Of a DNA stretch of 64,000 nt, positions 54,494-64,000 are shown piece after piece. This stretch comes from Erodium maritimum. Its lineage: Eukaryota; Streptophyta; Magnoliopsida; Geraniales; Geraniaceae. The position numbers and the translations under genes are program-made. The notes below the pieces were generated by a model. It was not told where the DNA came from, did not search any database, and worked only from the letters and a program-made list of their open reading frames with translations. The stretch is taken from contig OY997595.1 in assembly GCA_963921825.1 (NCBI GenBank), positions 15,927,228 through 15,991,227 of the forward strand. The letters run 5' to 3'. Within the stretch, counting starts at the first letter, position 1. Each line of letters opens with the position of its first letter.

Positions 54494-55650
54494 ACGTGCT
54501 CGGGTCCAACGTCTAAGATCACAAACCAATCCGAGAATTAATGCTAATTCAAGTGCGGTTTCACGAGAAGACAACCGAATTACTCCCGAAAATCAAAACA
54601 TGGACTGAAGGTAAATTGGGCCGGAACAAGGCCCATTCCGGGCGGCCCACAGGCCCGGTATCCGACCCGGTCCGTGCGGCCACCAGCCCGGTATCCGGCC
54701 CGGTGTGTGCGGCCCACCGGCCCGGTCCGTGCCCCTCAAAGGGCCGGCCAGAGGCCCGGACCGTGCCTCTCAGAAGATCTCCTTCCTCTTCTTCCTTCAA
54801 CTTCGTCCCTTACGAATTTCCAACCTCCAACACTTCATTGATGACCCCCCAAACCTCCAAAACAGTCACAATAACCTCAATACTTCAACAGCCAAGTGGG
54901 TTTCATCAAAACAACACAAACCCAAATGATTTCTATCAAAATTCTCTTCCCTTTCTCCATAAATCAATCATCTAAACAACAAAAACTCAAAACCCATGGA
55001 AACCCAACCTTGTTCATGCTTTCTCTAACAAACCCATAACCGCAACCTTCATCAAAATAGGTTTTCAAGGATTACCCACCTTAGGAATGGAGAGGGGATG
55101 AAGATGAACTAGTTTTGGAGGTGATTTGAGAAGGAAAACCACCAAAAGAGCTCCCTTTTCCCACTTTCTTCTTCTCCAAGCTTTTGAGCTCCAACTCTCC
55201 TCTCCCTCTTGTGTTTTTCGGCCACCAAGGAGAAATGAGCTGAAATGTGTCCCAAATAAGGTCTTAAACCTAGGGGTGTAATACCCAATATGCCCCTCTT
55301 GCTCCCTCTCTTCTCCTTTGGTCCAAATGAGGGTAATTTAGTCAATTCTCACCATTTTCTTCCCTTCCAAGCCATCATGGACATGTGTCCATGTGGGGTC
55401 CACCTCTACCCAAAATATCTCAGCACACTTAAATTAATTTGATTTAACCCCTACTTTGACCTAATTTGACCCGGGCTTGACTTTTTTTGCAAAATTACAC
55501 ATTTGAAAGGAAACGGACCAACTAAGCTAACCGTAATGACGACTAAGCTTTTTGGGTCCCGGAAAGGTCCCGAATGACTCCCAGATTCATCGGTTGACTT
55601 TTCCGGCGGAGAGTCAACTTTCACCGGTTCGACCGGGGGCGGTTCTTACA
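54494..55650 (-). mobile_element. Truncated LTR, probably Gypsy (Tekay/Del-like)
   Basis: On the minus strand it starts TGTAAGAACCGCC at 55650. It shares 'aagttgac…aagtcaaccgatga', 'gggagtcattcgggacctttccggg' and 'aaaaagctta' with the plus-strand LTR at 10691-14732. It runs to 54494, where it is cut by the Athila 3' LTR. The outer edge (55651) lies within LINE RT sequence. The remaining LTR half and its partner duplication are gone. Confidence 0.7.
54617..54775. repeat. GC-rich repeat block in the truncated LTR
   Basis: Units of the form GCGGCC(C)ACNGGCCCGGT and ATCCGRCCCGGTCCGT recur four to five times, with partial inverted symmetry (CGGTCCG versus CGGACCG). The related LTR at 10.7-14.7 kb lacks this block. 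Confidence 0.7.
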
Positions 55651-56477
55651 TATAATCATGTCCAGTAGAATTTTGAGCCGGTTAGCCGCCACCTTCGAGA
55701 CAATCTTGAATAGGACATTGCAAAGTGCAATTGTCCAGAGGTCCTTCAAGGTCGTCAGACACTCTACCTTGGGTATAAGAACCAGGTATTGACTGTACTC
55801 TAGTATTTCTAGTAGAAAAACGGGTTGAGCCCATCTGGCCCTGGCGACTTGTTTGGTCCCATCGAAAACGTGGCCTCTCTGACCTCCTCGGATGTGTCCC
55901 TCCCCATTAATGATCAATTTTGAGCCGCCGTCACCTGTTGAATGAAACAGGGGAGGCCTGTCAGCTGTGTATGTTCCGATTTCCTCGATAGCATCTTGTA
56001 AAACTCCAGAATATGATCCCCCAGCCCCGTCTCCCAAGTTAAGACTACACCATTTTCATCCTTAAGCTCGGTTATCTTATTGATGCTTCTCCTATGGGAC
56101 GCTGATGCCTGAAAGAATTTGGTGTTCTAATCACTTTCAGTTAGTCAGGCTTTCTTTGCCCTCTGTTTCAAAAAGTCCCCCTTCCGTTCCAGGGCCGACT
56201 CATACAGCTTTTGCAGGGCTTTACGGAGTCTGATGCTTGGCCTATCACACTTTCCGTTCAACCATATTATATCTCTCTCATATCGAGCTATCTTCTTAGA
56301 TAGGGCATTATACACTTCCTTACCCCACGCTTCCAAGGCTTCGCCCGTCTCTCTAGTTTTAGTCAAGATGTTCCGATCCTCTGGGACCCCCCACCATGAC
56401 TGAATCAGATTGCCACACTCCGGATCCGCCGCCCAAATGTTCTCGAATCGAAATTGTCGCAACCCCACCTGGTCCAC
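55651..56477 (-). pseudogene. LINE ORF2 linker and RT N-terminal part
   Basis: This continues ORF2 after a shift near 56480. It reads FRFENIWAADPECGNLIQSWW, then, after further breaks, the RT palm start (FLLEILEYSQYLVLIPKVE, TIALCNVLFKIVSKVAANRLK). The coding stops at 55651 where the LTR fragment is inserted. Stops and shifts show it is inactive. Confidence 0.7.
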
Positions 56478-56480
56478 TCT

Positions 56481-57185
56481 CTAAACCGAGTCCAATAGAA
56501 TTGGAAGATGATCTGATGTCGAGATCCCTAAGTTGGCCAAGTGTGCATGAGGCCACATGTGCCGAAGACCCGGAGACATCAGTGCTCTGTCCAGTTGGAC
56601 CGCCATTACCGTCGTCGACTCGCTTCCACTATGCCATGTAAACACGTACCCTTGTAATGGGACATCCTGGACACGTATATCCTGTATAGCTCCTCTAAAC
56701 CCGTCAATCAGACTTTCTGGATATGGGAGACCGCCTCTATTCTCATTCTGCCGTAAGATGCCGTTAAAATCGCCCATCAGGAACCACTTGTCAGTTGCTG
56801 CAAGGGTTGTCCCCAATGTTCGAATCATATCCCATGTCTGCCATATCAACTCCCGTTTAGCTTCGCCATACACGCCTGTAAACCGAAACGGCTCCTCACC
56901 CGGCCCTTGGGTCAGAACATCGATAAACCTGTCCCCCGACGGGTGAGGTATCACACTAACGTCATTCGTCCACAGCAAAATCATGCCTCCCTTGTGACCC
57001 TCCGATGGCACTTCACATCCCCCTAGGTATCCCGTTTTGACTTTGAGAATGTTCACCTCTCTTTTCTTTGCCAGTGTTTTGCATAGAAAGATGATCTGGG
57101 GCTTTTTTTGCCTGATAATCCCTTTCAGATACTCTACCGACGCCATTTTTCCCAATCCCCTACAGTTCCAAGAGAGTATTCGCAT
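56481..57185 (-). pseudogene. LINE ORF2 AP-endonuclease domain
   Basis: The ATG at 57185 starts MRILSWNCRGLGKMASVEYL, the classic opening of plant LINE ORF2. Visible endonuclease motifs are SWNCRGLG (metal-binding Asn), FLMGDFNGIL (catalytic Asp and Asn) and the C-terminal SDHLPILL (catalytic Asp-His). The expected Glu of the second motif seems to be replaced (FLCKTLAKK in place of an 'FL-E-T' form). The 234-residue frame is open, but downstream ORF2 is broken. The domain would nick target DNA. Confidence 0.8.
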
Positions 57186-57600
57186 CCTGAATCGATACAG
57201 TAGTCCTTAGCACCACCCCTGGACTAGACAACTCGTTTCCTCCCGTCCCAGTCCGCCGCCTCTCCGTCCCATACACAAAATGCCGAGCCCAAGTAGCTTG
57301 GCCCCTCCTGCCGCAATCGACCCAATCTCCAACTCAGTCCCCGTGCAACGAACCCCAATCGACGACAGAAGATCCCAGATCCGTAAACCCCAATCGGAAT
57401 CCACCCCCACCATGCTGCACTGCAGAATCGATGGCCGAAACCCCCAAACCCGTGACAACCAGTAACAGAACCAACCACTCCGTTCACTACCGGTCGTGGG
57501 GCTACAGATGATGCCGGTGTCCAAAACACGGAACCGAAACCCTCAAAAAACAGCAAATAAACACCAACAATACCGCCGAAATCGCTAACAAGAGAACACG

Positions 57601-57777
57601 CCTTAAAGTAACATGTGGATGATAGTGGCTAATGGCTGTGGATTGGTTTTGGTACATGCCTTAAAAGAGAGCGTTCGTAGAAATAAATGTTTGATTAGTA
57701 AAAGAGTCCAATTCAATATTATTTACTTTACTTGAAGAGAAAGATATCCTATTTGTAATGTAATTTTGTTTTGTTTG
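57601..57777 (+). other. Possible original upstream region of the F-box gene
   Basis: A short unique-looking stretch between the LINE and the Mutator-like element. Its right end carries GTGCACTATA, the left copy of the target duplication whose right copy is at the F-box TATA box. Confidence 0.4.
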
Positions 57778-57787
57778 GTGCACTATA

Positions 57788-59156
57788 GAGGAGAAATCTG
57801 GTGAGAACCATGTTTTGATGTAGAAACCGCGAGAACCAATCTAAGTCATCCATTTTAAGAATGGATGGATGAGATGCAATTGAGTAGTTGACTTGTTGAC
57901 TGCAAAAAAACAGCACTTTTTAGTAAGTGGTAAAGGCTTTTTAGTAAAACTATCATATTTTTTTTTTTACCAATTCACTAATTTAATTTTTCCCGCTTCG
58001 TTTGAACTCCGATTGGCTTCAAACTTGCGCCATTAGTTTTGTTTTTTAAGGGCTTTCAATCAAGATCAGTCATGAATATATTTTGAAGCACGAAAAAAAA
58101 ATTTATTTCGGGGTAGATTTTTTTTTTAAAAAATCTGGGTAATTTTTATCAACACGTTGCTCTGGATTTATCAACACTTTTAAATTGGTTTTATCAACAC
58201 TTTACACTGGTTTTATCACCTCATTTTTCCAAAACTGGTCATGATTTTATCACCTCATCGCGTGCTTTTTATGAACACTAGTTTTATCAACACTAAACAC
58301 TAGGTTTATCATTCAAATTACGTGTGTTTTATCACCCCCATCACATGTTTTTTTGAAGCACGAAAAAAAATTATTTCGGGGCTGGTTTTTAAAAGAATTA
58401 TATATGGGTAATTTTTATCAACACTTTGCTCTGGGTTTATCAACACTTTACCCTGTTTTTATCAACACTTTACAATGATTTTATCATCCCATTCTCCAAA
58501 ACTGATCATGATTTTTATCATCTCATCACGTGTTTTTTATGAACACTAGTTTTATCAACACTAAACACTAGATTTATCATTGAATTACGTGTTTTTTATC
58601 ACACATCACAAGTTTTTTTTATCAACGTTAAACTCTAGTGTATCACACTTATTATCAAAATTGAAAATGATTTTTATCACCTCATTATTTATTTCTTATC
58701 ACCTCATTACATGTTTTTTTATCAACACTTAGCCCTAGTTTGGTACTCCGATATAAAACATTTATTAGTGAAGATTTATCAACGCTCAACATTATTTTTA
58801 TCACCTTGATATAAAATTTTATTTTCATGCTTCAAAATATATTCATGACTGATCTTGATTTAAAGCCCTTGAAAAAAGAAAAATATTGGCGCAAGTTTGA
58901 AGTTAATCGGAGTTCAAACGAAACGGGAAATATTAAATTAGTGAATTGGTGAAAAAAAAGGGACATTTGTCCACATGGCACCATGCTATTACAATTATAC
59001 CCTTGCTTGTGTGAGAATGAATGAAATAGGCGTGTATGAGGGTTGAATTGGGATGATGATGTGGCATTTTGATGAGTGTTGGATCTTAGGTGTGTATGGT
59101 TAGGATTGGTTCTCACAGTTCCTATGTTAAGAGTGGTTCTCAATAGATTTCTCCTC
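57788..59156. mobile_element. Mutator-like inverted-repeat element, copy 3 (1369 bp)
   Basis: The ends are GAGGAGAAATCT and, from the right, GAGGAGAAATCT, followed by GAGAACCA; long subterminal inverted similarity extends inward. A perfect 10-bp duplication GTGCACTATA flanks it (57778-57787 and 59157-59166). The interior repeats TTTTATCAACACT phrases, with a tandem duplication (GAAGCACGAAAAAAAA at about 58083 and 58356). No transposase. Confidence 0.88.
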
Positions 59157-59160
59157 GTGC

Positions 59161-59169
59161 ACTATATAT
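59161..59169 (+). promoter_or_regulatory. TATA box of the F-box pseudogene
   Basis: ACTATATATA lies about 42 bp before the ATG at 59210 and partly inside the right target-site duplicate of the Mutator-like element. Confidence 0.5.
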
Positions 59170-59209
59170 ACGAGTACGACAAATTGTTTTTGAAGAAAGA
59201 ATTGGAATC

Positions 59210-61027
59210 ATGAGTTCAATAGACAGAATCTCCCAACTGCCGGAACCCATTCAACATCGTATCCTTAGTTTTCTAAAACCAAAGAATATCGGGCGAATTC
59301 AAAGAATATCCAATCTCGTCCGGTTGTCGAGTTCAAGCAACGTCACTTCCTCCGCATATTTTACCTGCAAAAACACGAGAAATCAATGAGCAAGTGGTTC
59401 ATGAATCACGTCGACAAGTCCATAAAAACAGTTGTTGGGACTATACAAAAATTCAGCCTCGAGGCCGAGTTCGAGCCCTTTATGGAGCCCGACCTCGACT
59501 GCTGTATCCAACAATTGGTGGAAGCCAAAGTCCATGATCTTACCCTTTTCTTATATCCACCGGGCGAATGTGATGAGTGGACGAATTATTATTTATTGCC
59601 TCCGTTTGTTTTCATGTCCGAAACAATCACTCGTTTAAGGTTGTCCTTGTGCGATCTCGACCTGTGTGATACCGTGACGCTGCCTAATTTACTCAACGTA
59701 AGCCTAGAGTTCACAACGTTGACCCAAGACATGATCGAGAAAATCTAATCCGGATGCCCCAATTTGGACACTTTGAAACTCGTGTGGTGCTTCGGGTTAT
59801 TGAGTGTTTGCATTTCGGGTCTCGCTAAGCTAAAACATGTTACGTTGACATTGCGCGAGGATGTTACCGAGGTCAAAATTGTTGAACCTCGGCTTCGAGT
59901 TTTCGAGGTTTCGCTCGAAAAATCGCTTAAGATTGACCTGTCGGGTTGTGAGTCCACACTAAAGATTTTACGGTTGAATAACGTGGATGTGACCAACGAA
60001 GAGCTCTCAAGTTTCGTTTCCAGGTTTCCCGGATTGGAGGGGTTGGTATTCGAGTGTCTCCCCGTGACAAGTGTCAGGATCCCGAACCAGAGACTGGGTA
60101 AGCTCAAGGTGCGTCGTTGCACGTCGCTCGAGAGGCTTGGTATCGATGCTCCTGATTTGCGGGCTCTCAAGGTACATTGTTGCAAAGCACTTGAGAGGGT
60201 TGATGTTAATGCTCCTAATTTACGATCTCTCAAGTTCAACGGCAACAAACTACCCTTCTATTCCCTAAATTCGAGGTTTTCTTCGAATGACACTATCAAT
60301 TTTTATGCATATTATTATATGGATTCTCTGGAGAGTCTAAAGGATGTTTTTCGTATGCTCAACGGCCACCAAAACATATATTTGATTGTTCATAGCAAGG
60401 TAAACTGTTTCTCACTGGTCATTTTTTTTCTCTAATACAAGTTGCATATAATAACATCATTTATTTTTTTTTGCAGGAAATAATAATAGTATGTCAAGAG
60501 TTGAACGAAAGTTTCATAAAAAAGCTATGTGATATGAACTATGAGGAAATAGCGATCGAGGTGGTCAGCTTCCCAACCCATGAATACCTGCTACATCATT
60601 TGTTTGAGGGGAATAGATATCGTAAGTGGGAAACACAGATTATGTCTATCGTATCTCGCGATCAACAAAGTAACCGAAAATTCTTACAGGTATTATTACA
60701 TGCCTACAAAAACTGACCTTCTAATGATTGTTTGTCTCAAAAACTTAACCTTTGTTCCGACATACATACCCGTTTTTGTCCCAAAATAAATGAAATCTAA
60801 TGGTTTTATGAATTTGACAGTTGCTGAATAAGAGCACACAGAAAGACGTTGAAGAAACAAATTGTTGCAGATTAAAGCATAGCAATTGCTATAAGCATTC
60901 CTTAAACCATGTGGAGATCATTCACGAGGAAACGGCGGAGACTCCTAAGTCTTTGGATGCTGTGGAATATGAAATCATGCCTATCAAATTAGAGTGGATT
61001 TCAAATTGGCATAAAGTGGGGAAGTAG
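59210..61027 (+). pseudogene. F-box/LRR (FBD-type) gene, inactivated
   Basis: The ATG at 59210 reads MSSIDRISQLPEPIQHRILS, a typical plant F-box start (SKP1-binding adaptor of SCF ubiquitin ligases). A small deletion near 59320 removes the F-box tail and shifts the frame (first frame ends at TGA 59387). The downstream frame (HEKSMSKWFMNHVDKSI) carries the LRR region. A TAA at 59746 interrupts IEKI-SGCPNLDTLKL, where Leu is expected. LRR-like repeats continue (LGKLKVRRC, LRALKVHCC, LRSLKFNGN). Introns at 60400-60476 and 60690-60820 have GT-AG borders and phase 0, leading to a stop at 61025-61027. Because splice sites and frame are otherwise kept, the inactivation is probably fairly recent. Confidence 0.8.
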
Positions 61028-61940
61028 AAAGGGAACTATGGGCTTTCTATGGCACGGTTGGATCGTGGTTCCTTCCACGTTCTAAGCGTTTCCAATAATA
61101 GAGTAAAGAGAACGAGGTCTTACACGTTTCTCCGTGATAATTTTTTCGACGAGAGCAAAGCGGTAGCGGGAGTCGTCGATCGGCGGCACAATATTTATAG
61201 GGACTTCGATCATCTCTTCGTCGTCCACAAAAAAAATCGTACATTTGGGAAGGACCCAAGGAGACTTCCGTTAGTTTGGCTTGTAGATTCTCTAGACTTG
61301 CATGGTCGGAATTTTATAGTCGGGTGGCTATATTGTATTGGGGGAGGGGGTGGGGGGATGCCATATAAGGTGTTTTGTGGCTAGGAAGGAGCATCGAGTG
61401 AGAAGCTCTGGAAATTTTTTGGCCCCGATTCCCTTACATGATGGGCTTGAGCCTCGGCGTGGTCCAGATGAGAGTTTTTTGTGGTGATGGTCGGTGGTTC
61501 TGGTATGATTTGTGCCGGATATATTGAGGATTCAACAACGAAGTCGGATTTGAGGGAAGTAGGAGGGAATGGTTGGGTTAAGAGGGACAGTGTTTGTAGA
61601 AGCGAGCTTGGCATCTTGGACATCGTCGGCACTAAAACTCGAGAAGGAACAGAGAAGAAGGTAGAAGTAAGAGGGTGAAGTTCAGATGAGCGGCGAAGGG
61701 AGAAGAAGAAGAAGAAAAAGTAGACGGAGTCATCATCATCAACTTTAAATAGAAAGAGGCGTGGTGAGATAGGACGAAAATGAGGGACACAAAATACGTG
61801 AGAAAAAGAGGGGCTCAAGACAGTAGGTTCTATTTACTTTATTTTTAATGATACAGATTTTAACAAAATCATACGTGAGTGGAATGGGTGATCATCAAAC
61901 CAGCTAGTCACTTAACTGTTTTGACAAGTAACCTCTAGTT
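61028..61940. other. Region after the F-box pseudogene, no gene assigned
   Basis: An open frame at 61049-61384 (+) and one at 61381-61818 (-) have no recognisable domain. A GAA/AAG microsatellite-like tract lies at 61695-61725 and a G-rich stretch near 61340. Confidence 0.35.
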
Positions 61941-61948
61941 AATACACT

Positions 61949-62569
61949 TAGGGATGACAAAATAACCCGAACCCAACGTGTACCTGACGTATCCTATCCG
62001 ATCGGGTAGGGTATTGATCGGGTATTGTTTTAATCAGGTAGGGTTCGGGTTTTGCCTTACCCGCCTGAACCCGACCCGATCTTATAGCACATATATATGT
62101 ATATATATATTATATACATAAATAAGTTTATAATAATAAACCTAATAACTACTTATAATTAAAAGGTTGTACGTTTATAACTCATAACTCATAAGCCCAT
62201 AATACCACACAATTCATTTGGGTTTATTGATCATCGAAAAGAAAAACTTGAAATGGATTACTTTTACTTGGTTGTTACTTGATTTTAGAGTTGTTATATG
62301 ATAAGATTTGAGATGTGGAAATTGTTCTAAGTTTTTAAATCTTTTACTACTTAAATTTATATGGAACGAGTACTTAGTTCCCAAGTTTTTTTGTCTTGTA
62401 ATCCACATGTCATATGAATGGGCCTGGTAGGATAATACCCGACCTGAACATATAGATATCAAATAGGGTATTAACCGGATATAGATAGGATACGGGTATT
62501 CAATATGAGAATCGGGTAGGGTACGGGTATCACAAAACTCGACCCATACCCTCCCCGTTGTCATCCCTG
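61949..62569. mobile_element. hAT-type MITE (621 bp)
   Basis: The ends are TAGGGATGACAA and TTGTCATCCCTG, with perfect 8-bp duplicates AATACACT (61941-61948 and 62570-62577). Just inside both ends are GGGT/ACCC-rich phrases (cgggtagggta…). This matches a common plant hAT MITE type. The minus-strand open frame 62214-62759 crosses its border and is an artefact. Confidence 0.88.
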
Positions 62570-62577
62570 AATACACT

Positions 62578-64000
62578 ATGTGTCGGGTAGGGGATTTGTG
62601 GGCTCTACCTACTCGTGACGTGGGCCATTGAAGCCCAAACAGGTACAATCTTACTGTTGAGTTAACGCTGTAATCAGCCATTGAGCCGAATAAGTACGAT
62701 CTTATCGTCGAGTTAAGGCTGTAATCAATGATTGACCCTCTATGCTTTTGATTGAACAAGTACGTACTAGGCCAGCTGAAGTCTCTTCTCCACAGCTCCT
62801 TTCCTTCACAGTCCCTGAATCCATAGCCAGAGGCACTTGTATAAGCATTGGATGGTCACTTACCTTCTCCTCAGAACTTGCTGCTGTAGCATCAATTTTA
62901 TGAATAAAAAAGTGGGATCAAGGACAAGTAACATGTATTTATATATATGATAACAATGATAAACTACTTACATATTCTCTTGACATACCTACCTCAGAAT
63001 CTTGACTTTGTCACTCATGTTCAATCACACACAAATACACCCCAAATGCGTTAGGACATCATACATAGCGCGGGGCGATTTGGAGGCGAGGTGATAGGTA
63101 AATTTATCTAAATCGTTGACTGAAATATACTTCGCTCGATAACACGATACTGCATACCCTGATGATGATTCGAGCTTAACAATCGCCCAGGGATTTACAT
63201 TTTCTCATTCAAGTTTCACTTGCTTGGTTCCAAGTTTTCATTCTCAAGACCATATGTCTGGCGCCACTTCAGTTTTGCAGTTCCTAAACCCTTCTTTTAT
63301 ATTTTATATGAAACTGTTGTATTAAAAATATCAACAATTTATTATCATCTATCATTTGCATATGTACTATAAAATTAATAAAGAGAAGATTAAGTTCAAT
63401 TATTTTTTGTAATGATTTATGTAGGTTTGTTTGTATAATTTCGTTTTCATTTATGTGATATCAAATTCACTTTTTTTAAATAAAATTTGTAAGTATTTTC
63501 GATATTGTTTTCTCTGATTCTGAATTTCTTTTATTTTGTTGCACTGTTCACGGACAAGTTCAAATTTGAAATAGTTTTGCACTGCAAAACAAGATAACGA
63601 TTTAGTGACAATTTGAATATTAAGTATTGAATGAGGAAGATTAAAAGACGGAGACGATGCACGCACTATAGATGCTCTTACAAATGTATATTGATTAAGA
63701 GATATATAATTCCTTTTCTTGCCCGAAAGGTCATTGTGATTAGCTTGCATTATCATGCTACTTGAAGGAATTAACAATATCTAAGTTACTTGAAGGAATT
63801 AACAATATCTAAGTTGAGTTGACTTGTTATGTTTAATGCAAGTTGGCCACTCCTTCCATAGATAGACCGATTCTTTTGAGTTTTGACCCCTGATTATGAT
63901 TAGCAATGCATGTTTCTTTGTTTCAAGGCCAGCCCATATAATACGAGACATTCTTTATTATCTTTCTAATCCGTAGTGCATCAAAGTCTCTTCTTTGTTA
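62578..64000. other. Right end of window, no gene established
   Basis: A minus-strand segment around 62868-62893 ends in AAG|GTAAGTG and could be an exon-donor border of a gene read leftwards, but no partner exon is recognisable. A 27-bp direct repeat (acttgaaggaattaacaatatctaagtt) occurs twice at about 63761-63815. The rest is AT-rich. Confidence 0.35.

Larger units (their letters stand above)
55651..57600 (-). mobile_element. L1-type LINE, 5' half (split element)
   Basis: Minus-strand LINE with endonuclease (57185-56481), linker (56477-56145) and the start of RT (56037-55651). Upstream of the endonuclease ATG, 57207-57600 reads T/G-rich leader-like sequence without a clear ORF1. The partner half is at 39525-41810. 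Confidence 0.75.

Noticed and set aside
61381..61818. 145-residue minus-strand frame after the F-box pseudogene
   Set aside because: Low-complexity Ser/Phe-rich translation over a GAA-rich tract; no family recognised.

Overview
The window looks like gene-poor, transposon-dense nuclear DNA of a flowering plant, most likely a eudicot. The signs are AT-rich DNA, GT-AG introns, plant gene families (SCI1-like, VUP-like, F-box/LRR) and plant-type Copia, Gypsy (Athila), L1-type LINE, hAT, Harbinger and Mutator-like elements. There is no bacterial, organellar or CRISPR character. Two host genes look intact. A VUP-like gene (23979-24554, +, three phase-0 exons, 124 aa) and an SCI1-like gene (26409-30510, -, four exons, 144 aa) lie side by side. 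One F-box/LRR gene (59210-61027, +) keeps its introns but is broken by a frameshift and a nonsense codon.

Left part (1-23 kb): a degenerate RRM relic; a 5'-truncated LINE with a 16-bp target-site duplication (TSD) that holds a 1.7-kb solo LTR with TSD TTCAG; a MITE; a hAT element with an 8-bp TSD inside LINE 3'-end sequence; a large probable Gypsy LTR (10.7-14.7 kb) with a 66-bp tandem repeat and a 1.4-kb LINE-like insertion (17-bp TSD); a non-coding LINE relic; and a complete but frameshifted Copia element (17866-22892, TSD ATAAC).

Middle (23-41 kb): the two host genes, with nested inverted-repeat elements inside the SCI1 introns; a Mutator-like inverted-repeat element (30745-32307, 9-bp TSD); a 156-bp tandem repeat full of short palindromes, split by a second copy of the solo LTR (32949-34650, opposite orientation); a DUF1985-like pseudogene; and LINE debris.

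Right part (39.5-57.6 kb) is a nested complex. A minus-strand LINE is split by an Athila-type Gypsy element (41811-54493) and a truncated second LTR (54494-55650). The Athila element has 1394-bp LTRs with only two visible differences, gag, a 1.5-kb-codon pol and an Athila ORF1/env-like third ORF. It has no TSD, and its two ends lie in different host sequences. A further Mutator-like element (57788-59156) sits at the TATA box of the F-box pseudogene, and a hAT MITE lies at 61949-62569.

The strongest unexplained signal is a family of 39-bp near-perfect palindromes in the Athila U3 region, just upstream of the LTR TATA box, and again ahead of the env-like ORF. The ends and centre of the palindrome are constant, but the inner arm segments differ between copies with matching changes on both sides. 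A similar palindrome cluster with different sequence occurs in the 156-bp tandem repeat at 32.6-34.9 kb.
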